From a candidate division WOR-3 bacterium (GTDB lineage Bacteria; Hydrothermota; Tepidihabitantia; Tepidihabitantales; CAIPLT01), in NCBI GenBank assembly GCA_039801505.1, contig JBDRUV010000001.1, positions 339,681 to 403,680 on the forward strand: DNA of 64,000 nt. Direction: 5' to 3'. The position numbers and the translations under genes were made by a program. The notes under the pieces were generated by a model. That model did no database searches. It saw nothing but the letters and a program-made list of their open reading frames with translations, and was not told the DNA's origin. Position 1 is the stretch's first letter; the number at the start of each line of letters is the position of its first letter. Positions 40,628 through 49,315 of this stretch are shown here, in pieces.

Positions 40628-41728
40628 ATGAGCAGCAATATTTTGCCAAGACCTAATCTGGCCGGCATTAAGCCATATAAACCGGGCAAACCAATTGAGG
40701 AAGTCGCCCGGGAACTAAATCTTACCGGGAAAATCATAAAACTAGCATCAAACGAGAATCCGCTTGGAGCCTCACCGAAGGCTTTACGGGCATTAAGCCA
40801 AAATCTTCACGAAATTTATCTGTATCCGGACGACAATGGCTACTATCTTAAGAAAAGACTTTGCGAAATTTATGAAGTTGAGCCGGATCATCTGATTATT
40901 GGTAATGGTTCTGTAGAGCTTATCTATTTGGCGTGTCTAGCCTATCTAAATCCGTACGAGCGATTAATGGCCAGCAGTGGTTCATTTATTATGCCCAAAA
41001 TTGGTGCTGAGATCATGGGTTGTGCGATTCAAGAAATTCCCCTGAAGGATTATCGACACGATTTAGATCGTATGCTTAGGTCAATTACGGCCCAAACCAA
41101 AATTATTTATCTTGATAATCCAATAAATCCTTTGGGCACCTGCCTATGGCATGACGAATTGGAAAAATTCCTAAATAATGTGCCAGAGTATGTTTTAGTA
41201 ATTATCGATGAAGCCTATCGAGAGTATATTACAAACCGAGAATATCCGGATTCCTTAAAATTCTTACGCGACGGTAAGAATGTTTTGATTTTAAGAACTT
41301 TCTCTAAAATTTACGGATTGGCCGGATTACGAATTGGTTATGGAATTGCTCAACCCGAAGTTATTAGTAATCTAATGAAAGTTCGCATGCCCTTTAACGT
41401 CAATCGTGCTGGTCAGATCGCAGCCCTAGCAGCTATAGATGACCAGGTGCATGTTCGACGCAGTCGTCGGGTGAACGAAGAGGGCAAGAAATATTTATAC
41501 CGTGAGTTTAAAAAACTTAAAATATTCTTTTTAGAAAGTTGGGCAAACTTTGTGTTTGTTAATTTCGCAACCGATGCGCAAGCAATTTTTGAAGAGCTGC
41601 AGAAACGCGGCATTATTACCCGAACAATTCGAGAATATGGATTTCCTAATGCCTTACGGATTACCATAGGCACAATGACGGAAAATCGAAGATTAATCAG
41701 TGCCTTACAAGAAATTCTTGCAACATAA
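40628..41728 (+). CDS. hisC: Histidinol-phosphate aminotransferase
   Basis: 366 residues, fold-I PLP enzyme. LASNENPLGASPKAL opens the catalytic domain, IIDEAYREY binds PLP, and the Schiff-base lysine is in RTFSKIYGLAGLRIGYG. It makes histidinol phosphate; a broader aromatic aminotransferase role is possible. AAGGAGG overlaps the end of the upstream gene. No other his gene is nearby. Confidence 0.92.
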   Translation: MSSNILPRPNLAGIKPYKPGKPIEEVARELNLTGKIIKLASNENPLGASPKALRALSQNLHEIYLYPDDNGYYLKKRLCEIYEVEPDHLIIGNGSVELIYLACLAYLNPYERLMASSGSFIMPKIGAEIMGCAIQEIPLKDYRHDLDRMLRSITAQTKIIYLDNPINPLGTCLWHDELEKFLNNVPEYVLVIIDEAYREYITNREYPDSLKFLRDGKNVLILRTFSKIYGLAGLRIGYGIAQPEVISNLMKVRMPFNVNRAGQIAALAAIDDQVHVRRSRRVNEEGKKYLYREFKKLKIFFLESWANFVFVNFATDAQAIFEELQKRGIITRTIREYGFPNALRITIGTMTENRRLISALQEILAT

Positions 41729-41770
41729 TAACCGGGAAAACTAGATTATCGGTATTTCGTAAATAGTTCA

Positions 41771-43105
41771 ATGGTTCCTCACATTGTAATTGTTGGGCGA
41801 GCTAATGTCGGCAAATCAACTCTTTTTAACCGTATTGCTGGACGACGAATTGCTATTACTTTCTCAGAAAGTGGCACAACGCGTGACCGCATAAAAATTA
41901 AAGCTACATGGCGCGATTACGAGTTTTATTTAACAGATACTGGCGGGTATATCACCAATAAAAAAGAAGACATTTTTTCGATATCTAACAAAGTAAATCA
42001 ACAAATTCTCGAAGCAATTCGTAACGCTGACATAATAATTTTTCTTGTCGATGGAACCGGTGAACCGACTATTGAAGATGTAAAAATAGCTGAGCTACTG
42101 CGGAAAGAAAAACGGCCATTTGTGGTAGCAGTGAATAAAATAGATCGCAAGGAAACCAGTCAAAATTTTCCATTTTATTATCAATTAGGAGCAAAGGAAG
42201 TAATACCAATTTCTGCAGAACATGGTATCGGGGTTGATAATCTTTTAGACAAAATATTTGAAATGTTACCGAAAAACTTAGTACAATTGAGGGGCGGGAT
42301 TCCAAAAGTAGAAACAACATTACGGTTATTGATAGCTGGTCGGCCGAATTCTGGTAAATCAACATTTTTAAATGCCATACTAGGAAAAGAACGTGCGATC
42401 GTTTCACCAATTCCTGGTACAACCCGTGATATAATTGAAGAAGAATTTACTTTTGATAACCGAAGAATTCAGATTATCGATACCGCAGGAATAAGGAAAC
42501 GATCCAAGATTAAATCCCTTGTAGAATATTTTAGTATTAAGAGAGTGCTAAAATATATTGATTATTCTGATGTGATAGTTTTACTTTTAGATGGGGAACT
42601 GTACAATGAAAATTTAGCTCCGCTTACCAAACTAGATTTACAGATTATCGAATATGTTCTAAAGCACGGAAAAGGCATGGTGATTGCAATAAATAAACTT
42701 GATTTGATCCCTAAATCAGAACATAAAAAGCTAATTAATGATGTCAAAATTAGCTTGCGTGCGTTTAATTTTATTCCTTTAGTTGTGATATCAGCACTAA
42801 AAGGACAGGGTATAAATGAGGTAATAAAAAAAGCGTTTGATGTCTATGAGGAAGGTCAAAAAACTATTTCTGACAAAATTCTAGAACAGACAGTTATTCC
42901 AGTATTAAAAAAACGTTTACCATCCTTTCGAACTAAAAGAATTGCCCTAAGGCAAATTTCAACTCTTCCGCCCAAGTTTTATCTTATTGTAAATAATCCT
43001 CAGGATGTTAGCGAGCAATATATCCGGTTTGTTGTCAATGAAATTCGTAATTACTTCGGATTTTGGGGCAACCCCATTGAGATAAAGGCTGTTAAAAAGT
43101 ATTGA
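41771..43105 (+). CDS. der: GTPase Der (EngA), ribosome assembly
   Basis: 444 residues with two GTPase domains in tandem and a KH-like C-terminal domain. The P-loops are GRANVGKST and GRPNSGKST; both DTGG/DTAG and NKID/NKLD motifs are present. Der acts in late 50S subunit assembly. I see no strong promoter or ribosome site. Confidence 0.96.
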   Translation: MVPHIVIVGRANVGKSTLFNRIAGRRIAITFSESGTTRDRIKIKATWRDYEFYLTDTGGYITNKKEDIFSISNKVNQQILEAIRNADIIIFLVDGTGEPTIEDVKIAELLRKEKRPFVVAVNKIDRKETSQNFPFYYQLGAKEVIPISAEHGIGVDNLLDKIFEMLPKNLVQLRGGIPKVETTLRLLIAGRPNSGKSTFLNAILGKERAIVSPIPGTTRDIIEEEFTFDNRRIQIIDTAGIRKRSKIKSLVEYFSIKRVLKYIDYSDVIVLLLDGELYNENLAPLTKLDLQIIEYVLKHGKGMVIAINKLDLIPKSEHKKLINDVKISLRAFNFIPLVVISALKGQGINEVIKKAFDVYEEGQKTISDKILEQTVIPVLKKRLPSFRTKRIALRQISTLPPKFYLIVNNPQDVSEQYIRFVVNEIRNYFGFWGNPIEIKAVKKY

Positions 43106-43130
43106 CCGAATAATAAATTTATGATAAGCT
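43102..43130 (+). promoter_or_regulatory. Possible promoter of tldD-tldE
   Basis: TTGACC, a 17-base spacer and TAAGCT. It overlaps the der stop codon and leaves a short leader with TTGGAGGA. The -10 is a poor match. Confidence 0.4.
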
Positions 43131-43145
43131 TGAATTGGAGGACTT

Positions 43146-44582
43146 ATGGACAAGGAATTAGTATTAAAGGCATTAAATGCTGCAAAATTAAAAGGCGCCA
43201 GCTATGCTGATGTGCGGTTAATTTATAACATTACTGAGCGCATCGTTGTAAAAAATGGCCAGGTTGAAGCATTAAAGCGCGACGAAGATTCCGGGATTGG
43301 AATCAGAGTCATTGCTAACGGATCCTGGGGATTTGCCGCTACTGCACGGTTAACCAACGATGAAATAATAAAAACAGCCAACCTGGCAGTACGAATCGCT
43401 AAAGCATCTTCTACCCTTAAGAAACACGATGTGATTTTAGATTCAAAGGGGAAAACTATAGGTACTTATCATACTCAAATAGTCAAAGATCCCTTTTTAA
43501 TTCCCATTGAGGAGAAGCTTAACTTACTGATAAAAATTGATGAGATTATGCAAAAAATTAAAGGCGTATCTTTGCGGGAAAGCGAATTAAGCTTTACCAA
43601 AAAACATCAAATTTTTGCCGCCAGTGATGATTCCTACATTGAACAGACAATATATTACTGTGGGGGAGTAATTGTTGCTACCGCAATTAGAGGAACGATT
43701 ACTGGTGAACGGTCATATCCAGGAATGCGGGGCCATTACAAAACAATGGGTTACGAATTCATCGACGATCTTAAATTTCTTGAACATGCCCAACGGGTTG
43801 CTGAGGAGGCCGTGGCCCTTACTTATGCTAAAGAATGTCCTCAGATCGAGACTACAGTAATTTGTGATGGTTCAATGACCGCAATTCAAATCCATGAGAC
43901 AATAGGACATCCTACTGAACTTGATCGGGTTTTGGGTACCGAAGTAAGCTTGGCTGGTAAAAGTCATTTGACCTTAGATAAATTAAACAAATTCCGTATG
44001 GGCTCTGAGATTGTAAATATAACCGCTGATGCAACCATTGAAGGAGGATTAGGTACGTTCGGTTACGATGATGAGGGTGTCCCAGCTCAAAAAACTTATT
44101 TAATAAAAAACGGAATTTTTTGTGGCTATTTGACTTCCCGAGAAACTGCGGTTGTGATTGGGCAAACGTCTAATGGATCGATGCGTGCCGATTCTTGGGC
44201 TTCGATCCCATTAATAAGAATGACTAATATTAATTTGTTGCCAGGAAGCTGGAAATTAGAAGATCTTATTGCAGATACCGATGAAGGAATTTATCTGGAA
44301 TCAGCCGGTTCGCCGAGTATCGACGATATGCGTCTTAATTATCATATTTCAGCCGAGGTGGGTTGGCTTATAAAAAATGGCAAAAAAACAGAAATGATTC
44401 GTCGGCCATCATATTCAGGTATATCTTATGAAATATGGCGTAACTGTGATGCTATTTGTAATGAAGATTACTGGGACGTCTGGGGTGTACCTAACTGCGG
44501 TAAAGGTGATCCAATGCAAACAATGTATGTTGGGCACGGTGCGGCTCCAGCCCGGTTCCGAAACATTAAAATAGGCAAATAG
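43146..44582 (+). CDS. tldD: Metalloprotease TldD
   Basis: 478 residues. The zinc motif HETIGHPTE (HExxxH) is present along with the TldD-specific C-terminal segments LMRMTNINLLPGS (here IRMTNINLLPG) and GSPSIDDMRLNYHISAEVGW. TldD/TldE heterodimers cleave unfolded peptides and can process modified peptides. Its stop lies just before tldE, with which it forms an operon. TTGGAGGA precedes the ATG. Confidence 0.94.
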   Translation: MDKELVLKALNAAKLKGASYADVRLIYNITERIVVKNGQVEALKRDEDSGIGIRVIANGSWGFAATARLTNDEIIKTANLAVRIAKASSTLKKHDVILDSKGKTIGTYHTQIVKDPFLIPIEEKLNLLIKIDEIMQKIKGVSLRESELSFTKKHQIFAASDDSYIEQTIYYCGGVIVATAIRGTITGERSYPGMRGHYKTMGYEFIDDLKFLEHAQRVAEEAVALTYAKECPQIETTVICDGSMTAIQIHETIGHPTELDRVLGTEVSLAGKSHLTLDKLNKFRMGSEIVNITADATIEGGLGTFGYDDEGVPAQKTYLIKNGIFCGYLTSRETAVVIGQTSNGSMRADSWASIPLIRMTNINLLPGSWKLEDLIADTDEGIYLESAGSPSIDDMRLNYHISAEVGWLIKNGKKTEMIRRPSYSGISYEIWRNCDAICNEDYWDVWGVPNCGKGDPMQTMYVGHGAAPARFRNIKIGK

Positions 44583-44593
44583 TGGAGTTTAAT

Positions 44594-45937
44594 ATGATGG
44601 ATAAAAACAAAATTGTGGAATTACTAGATAGAAGCTTAAAACCAATTGATATGATGGAAGTAGGTATATATTCGCTTATTCGTGGAACGACTCGTTTTGC
44701 TAATTCGACAATTCATCAAAACCTCAGGATTGAATCTCCATATTTTTGGACTAGAGTTATTATTGATACGCCGCAAGGGAAAAAAATTGGCGGATCCTCT
44801 TGCACTCAATTAAACAATGAAAATATAAAAATAACAACTATTCGAGCCCTGGAAGTTGCTCATAATACTCCACCAAATAAACAATTTATTTCCTTACCTA
44901 AGCCTGAATCGTCTAGACCATATAAACCACACAAAACATCTAAAATTAAAGAAATTACCCCTGAAGAGCGTGCTCGTGCAGTAAAGAAAATTGTTAAAAT
45001 CGCCCAAAGATTTAATTTAGATGTTGCCGGAGTGATTCATACCAATGTTTACTCGTTAGGGATCGCAAATAGTTTAGGAATAAATCAATTCGGTACAAGT
45101 TGTGATACCTATACGACAATCACCGCAATGTCTCAGAGCAGTTCTGGATATTGTATGGCAGTTGCGAAAGATTTTAATCAAATTAACTTTGAAGAACTGG
45201 CCAACATTGCCTGTCAGAAAGCAATACTTTCACAAAATCCTAAAGAAATTAGTCCTGGTCAATATACGGTTCTTTTAGAGCCGCATGCGGTCGCGGAGAT
45301 GATAAGTTTTTTAGGGTGGTTAGAGTTTGGAGCTAAAGCTTTTGCTGAAAAGCGCTCAATTATTTCCAAATCTTTAGGCCAAAAAATTACCGGTTCTAAT
45401 ATTACTATCTATGACGATTGTTATCATCCGCAAGTTAATGTGTTTCCATTTGATTACGAGGGCGCTTTGCGCAAAAAAGTTGTGTTTATCGAGAAAGGGA
45501 TAGCTAAAGGTGTAGTTTTTGATTCATTTTATGCACAGTTACTTAAAAAACCAAATACTGGGCATGCTTTACCAGCCCCTAATCCATATGGTCCTTACCC
45601 TTCAACGATAATTATTGAACCTGGTCAAGTTTCAATGGCTAAGATGCTTAGTATGATTGACAAAGGTATTTTAGTAACACGCTTCTGGTATACACGAGTT
45701 GTTGATCCCGACACCACAACAATTACTGGTCTTACGCGAGATGGTACATTTTGGATTGAGGACGGCAAAATCAAACATGGCGTTAAAAACTTGCGATTTA
45801 CAATTAACATTTACGATACATTAAAAAATGTTTTGGCAATTTCAAAAGAAAGCGTTCTTTCCGGCGAGTTTATTCAAGTTGTAGCCCCGGCATTGTTAAT
45901 TAAAGATTTTAACTTTACAGGGAAGACGGAGTATTAA
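44594..45937 (+). CDS. pmbA: TldD-family partner protein TldE/PmbA
   Basis: 447 residues, the non-catalytic partner: it shares the U62 fold (VEVAHNTPPN as ALEVAHNTPPN, GTSCDTYTTITAMSQSSSG, GHALPAPNPYG) but lacks the HExxxH motif. I chose the ATG that follows GTGGAG at a normal distance; a GTG within that site, overlapping the tldD stop, is less likely. Its last 23 bases overlap the convergent mscS gene. Confidence 0.9.
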   Translation: MMDKNKIVELLDRSLKPIDMMEVGIYSLIRGTTRFANSTIHQNLRIESPYFWTRVIIDTPQGKKIGGSSCTQLNNENIKITTIRALEVAHNTPPNKQFISLPKPESSRPYKPHKTSKIKEITPEERARAVKKIVKIAQRFNLDVAGVIHTNVYSLGIANSLGINQFGTSCDTYTTITAMSQSSSGYCMAVAKDFNQINFEELANIACQKAILSQNPKEISPGQYTVLLEPHAVAEMISFLGWLEFGAKAFAEKRSIISKSLGQKITGSNITIYDDCYHPQVNVFPFDYEGALRKKVVFIEKGIAKGVVFDSFYAQLLKKPNTGHALPAPNPYGPYPSTIIIEPGQVSMAKMLSMIDKGILVTRFWYTRVVDPDTTTITGLTRDGTFWIEDGKIKHGVKNLRFTINIYDTLKNVLAISKESVLSGEFIQVVAPALLIKDFNFTGKTEY

Positions 45938-46772
45938 TTTTTTTAAGATGGATCGTCTGCTGTTCAAAAGGAATTGCGATATTTAATTTATCGAATTCGA
46001 TTTTAATTTTGGTGCGTAAATCTCGCTCTGCTTGCCAAAAATATTCTGGTTTAACTTTACAAACAATGCGTAGAGTAATACCGGCCTTAGTAAAGCTAAT
46101 TATTCCTTGAACTTCTGGCGGTTCTAAAATTATTTCTGAATTATCTTTCGCCCAGCGTTGGGCAATTTCTTTCATAACATTAAATGCCCGATTAATATCA
46201 AAGTTGTAGTCAAAATCAACGCTGACGATCACACGCATAAATTCACGACTAAAATTACCAAATCGGGTAAGCTCGCCATTGGGAATAGTTCGTAAAATAC
46301 CGGAATATTCACGATATTGAGTTGTGCGCAAGCCAATTTTTTCCACAGAGCCAATTTCGTTACCAATGGTTATGATGTCCCCAACGCGGATTAGGTCCTC
46401 AAAAATAATAAAAAATCCTGCAATGAAATCGCGTATTAAAGTTTGAGCCCCAAATCCAACGGCTAATCCGACGACACCGGCACCGGCAAGAATCGCCCCA
46501 TAATTGACCCCTAATTCTCGCAAGGTCGCAACAATTGCAAAAAAGAATGCGATATATTTTAATAAACTATTTATTAATGGGATTACAGTCCGAATACGTT
46601 CGAGCGAATGCTTTCGGGCATAGCGATATAGTATTGTGGTAATAACCCGATAAAGGATAACCGTAATAATAACAATCAATCCAACATTAATGAATTTTAC
46701 AACGATTTTCGCTAAAAAATCGGGTCTAAGATATTTGGCATTTAATTCACTGAAAACTTTTTCGCCAAGCAT
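45915..46772 (-). CDS. mscS: MscS-family mechanosensitive channel
   Basis: About 285 residues. Membrane helices near the N-terminus lead to the pore helix AGVVGLAVGFGAQTLIRDFIAGFFIIFED, which I cite only in part: GLAVGFGAQTLIRDFIAG is the MscS signature. The beta domain (VGDIITIGNEIGSVEKIGLR) and C-terminal domain follow. It opens under membrane tension to release solutes. I put the start at the ATG seven bases after a leaderless-type promoter; an ATG 17 codons further upstream extends the frame but lies before that promoter. The C-terminus overlaps tldE convergently. Confidence 0.9.
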   Translation of the reverse strand: MLGEKVFSELNAKYLRPDFLAKIVVKFINVGLIVIITVILYRVITTILYRYARKHSLERIRTVIPLINSLLKYIAFFFAIVATLRELGVNYGAILAGAGVVGLAVGFGAQTLIRDFIAGFFIIFEDLIRVGDIITIGNEIGSVEKIGLRTTQYREYSGILRTIPNGELTRFGNFSREFMRVIVSVDFDYNFDINRAFNVMKEIAQRWAKDNSEIILEPPEVQGIISFTKAGITLRIVCKVKPEYFWQAERDLRTKIKIEFDKLNIAIPFEQQTIHLKKINTPSSL

Positions 46773-46779
46773 ATTAAAT

Positions 46780-46807
46780 AACATACTAGAAGTAGTAAAT
46801 AAGTCAA
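46780..46807 (-). promoter_or_regulatory. Possible promoter of mscS, leaderless type
   Basis: On the minus strand: TTGACT, a 16-base spacer and TATGTT, then seven bases to an ATG. It faces the divergent YfhO-like gene promoter nine bases away. Confidence 0.45.
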
Positions 46808-46816
46808 GGGATGATG

Positions 46817-46845
46817 TTGACATTTTTAGCTTATGATAATAAACT
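46817..46845 (+). promoter_or_regulatory. Promoter of the YfhO-like gene, leaderless type
   Basis: TTGACA, a 17-base spacer and TAAACT, then eight bases to the ATG. An in-frame ATG at 46833 lies between the two boxes. Confidence 0.5.
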
Positions 46846-46853
46846 TTATCTTT

Positions 46854-49118
46854 ATGAAAATAACAACTCGCGAAAACTCTATTTCAAGAAGATTAACAAA
46901 CTTTTTGATTATTTTATTATTTCTACTATCATTGGTCGTTTTTTTCTTAGAAATTTTTCTAAAAAAGGGTTATTTCTGGGAGGACTTTTTAGAACAAAAC
47001 TATCCCTACCGGCTGTTTGCCGCTTGTGCAATAAAGGAACGGGTCTTTCCGTTTTGGAATCCGTATATCTTTGGAGGTCTGCCATTTTTTGCTGATGTGC
47101 AGACTGGTGTGCTGTTTCCAGGTAATTTGCTACTAACCTTATTTACTGTGGGTCGGTGGTTAACTAGCTACGTGGTTGAAATTTTTATGCTGCTACATTT
47201 ACTGATTGCTGGCATTGGTATGTTTTATTTTGCTCGGGAACTTAAGTTCAGTGATATTACCGCCTTCTTTATGGGGCAAGTCTATATGCTGAACGGCCAT
47301 TTTATTGTGCAACTTACCCATACCCAGCAAGTGCAGACTTTAGTTTTTATCCCCTGGATTTTTCTTTTTCTGCAACGGGCCTTTGAACCTACCAGTGATT
47401 TGTCATTTTGGAAGGCCATACTAGGATGTGGCCTAATTTTAGGCATTGCCGGGCTTGCTGGTTATCCGCAAATAATTGTGATTATCTTATTGGGGATTTT
47501 TTTGTGGGTAATTTATTATGTAATAACTACGTCCGCTCGCCGATGGAAAATTATTTTGGGTTTAATTGTGATATTAATAATTTTCGGACTCATTGTGGCT
47601 TGTCAATATATCCCATCGTACTTTCTTTTTAAGGATAGTATCCGGGGTCTATATACCTATGAAGAAATCGTTGAAGGCTCGTTTCATCCCTGGCGATTTA
47701 TAACTTTTTTTGTGCCCAATTTTTTTGGCACCACAGCCCAAGGGCTTTTATTTAATTTCTGGGGTCCGGGTAACTATTATCAGTACTGGGAACAAATGTT
47801 TTATTTAGGAATTCTCCCAATAATTTTTTGTGGCTTGGCATTTTCTCTGGCTAGGACTAGGAAAAATTTAGTTCTACCGCTGATTTTAGGCTTTATTCCT
47901 TTGCTTATCGGCTTAGGTAAATATGCTCCGGTTCATATTTTGTTCTATAAATACGTCCCATTTTTTAAGGATATTCGAACCCCAGCCAAATTCTTGAACT
48001 TGACGCTCTTTGCCTTAGTTTGGCTTTCTGGGATTGGTTTAGAAAATTTTATACACTTAAGACCCAGATCAAAGTATTTAAACATTGCAGGAGGGGTATT
48101 AATAATTGTTCTCTTAGGTTTGATTGTTTTTGTGCCCAAATTTCCTGGCCGGTCTATTGCCATAAAAGATCTCGTGCGGGTGGTGATAATTCTGATATTA
48201 GGGCTTATAGTTATGAATCTTTATTTGCGGCAAACCTTAAAGGTAGTTCCTTTTGGTATTTTAATTATTTTAATAGCATTCCTTGACTTATTCACTTTTG
48301 GCTATAAATATAACTCCTCACCAGTTGAGCCCGACTATTATTGGCGAGACGATCAATTAACCAGCTTCTTCCGACGTGAGGCTCAACGCGAGTTTATTCG
48401 GGTAAATATTCGAGCGCCTGAGGGAATGCTTCTACCACGCAATATTGGTTATGTTTTAGAATTTCCCACGGTGGACGGTTATAACCCGCTAATTCTGAGG
48501 CGCTATTTTGAAGTCCAGAAAAAACTCGCTACTGACCGCTTTTTTGACCTAATGAGTGTTAAATATATTACTTATTTTGACACAACAATTGCCCAACTTA
48601 ATATTAAGCCCAACGAGAATTATTTACCGCGAGCCCAGGTGTATTATAATTGGGAGGTAATTCCGAACCAAGATAGCCTGTTGATGCGGTTAAATGACCC
48701 TACGTTTCCAATTGATAAATCGATAATTTTAGAAGAGCCGATAGCCGGTTTAACTCAAGCCCCAAATTATCCGGCCACCGATGCGAAGATTGTTTCTTAT
48801 TCATTAAATAATGTCAAAATACAAGTTGAAACTCCAAGACCTGGTATTTTAGTGCTGCGCGATAATTATTATCGAAACTGGCAGGTTAAAGTTAACGAGC
48901 GACGCCAAAAGGTATTTCCGGTAAATTACTGCTTACGAGGCTGTATCGTGCCTGAAGGTCGAAGTACTGTGGAGTTTTTCTATGAAGAAAAATATTTCAA
49001 TGCGCTCTTAGTGGTTTCGATTACAACCATTGTGCTGTGTTTCGTGGGTATTATTCTACTAAGGTCGCGTCGTAAGGGCAATGAGCAAGTTTCCTGCTCA
49101 ATTAGAGATTCTTTATAG
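46854..49118 (+). CDS. YfhO-like multi-pass membrane protein
   Basis: 754 residues with about a dozen membrane helices, a large extracytoplasmic C-terminal domain and a final helix. GYFWEDFLEQNYPYR and later IFGGLPFFADVQTG in the first loop, and the beta-rich tail with DNYYRNWQVKVN, match the bacterial YfhO family, GT-C-like proteins linked to glycosylation of cell-envelope polymers. Start set by the promoter. No glycosylation partner lies next to it. Confidence 0.85.
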   Translation: MKITTRENSISRRLTNFLIILLFLLSLVVFFLEIFLKKGYFWEDFLEQNYPYRLFAACAIKERVFPFWNPYIFGGLPFFADVQTGVLFPGNLLLTLFTVGRWLTSYVVEIFMLLHLLIAGIGMFYFARELKFSDITAFFMGQVYMLNGHFIVQLTHTQQVQTLVFIPWIFLFLQRAFEPTSDLSFWKAILGCGLILGIAGLAGYPQIIVIILLGIFLWVIYYVITTSARRWKIILGLIVILIIFGLIVACQYIPSYFLFKDSIRGLYTYEEIVEGSFHPWRFITFFVPNFFGTTAQGLLFNFWGPGNYYQYWEQMFYLGILPIIFCGLAFSLARTRKNLVLPLILGFIPLLIGLGKYAPVHILFYKYVPFFKDIRTPAKFLNLTLFALVWLSGIGLENFIHLRPRSKYLNIAGGVLIIVLLGLIVFVPKFPGRSIAIKDLVRVVIILILGLIVMNLYLRQTLKVVPFGILIILIAFLDLFTFGYKYNSSPVEPDYYWRDDQLTSFFRREAQREFIRVNIRAPEGMLLPRNIGYVLEFPTVDGYNPLILRRYFEVQKKLATDRFFDLMSVKYITYFDTTIAQLNIKPNENYLPRAQVYYNWEVIPNQDSLLMRLNDPTFPIDKSIILEEPIAGLTQAPNYPATDAKIVSYSLNNVKIQVETPRPGILVLRDNYYRNWQVKVNERRQKVFPVNYCLRGCIVPEGRSTVEFFYEEKYFNALLVVSITTIVLCFVGIILLRSRRKGNEQVSCSIRDSL

Positions 49119-49202
49119 TCTATTTTTAGTGACTACACCCCTAAGTGGCGGCTAGTAATTTTTCAATATCCTTGCGCCAATGCAAGTTCGTTACAGGTAG
49201 CG

Positions 49203-49220
49203 TCCGGGACGGTCCCCCGG
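49203..49220. repeat. Dispersed GC-rich intergenic element, copy E
   Basis: TCCGGGACGGTCCCCCGG; the outer CCGGG/CCCGG pair can form an inverted repeat around the ACGGTCCCC core shared with copies B, C and D. It lies in the gap before smc. Confidence 0.5.
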
Positions 49221-49254
49221 TTCTTGGTATTTATCATGACCGGTTTTTAATCGG

Positions 49255-49283
49255 TTGACAAATAGTGTAATATTGACTATGCT
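49255..49283 (+). promoter_or_regulatory. Possible promoter of smc
   Basis: TTGACA, a 17-base spacer and TATGCT. Nine bases later an ATG opens a six-codon frame (49293-49313) whose stop is two bases before the smc ATG. The -10 is only a partial match. Confidence 0.45.
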
Positions 49284-49315
49284 TTATATTAAATGATTTT
49301 AGCTCGTGAGTAAAA

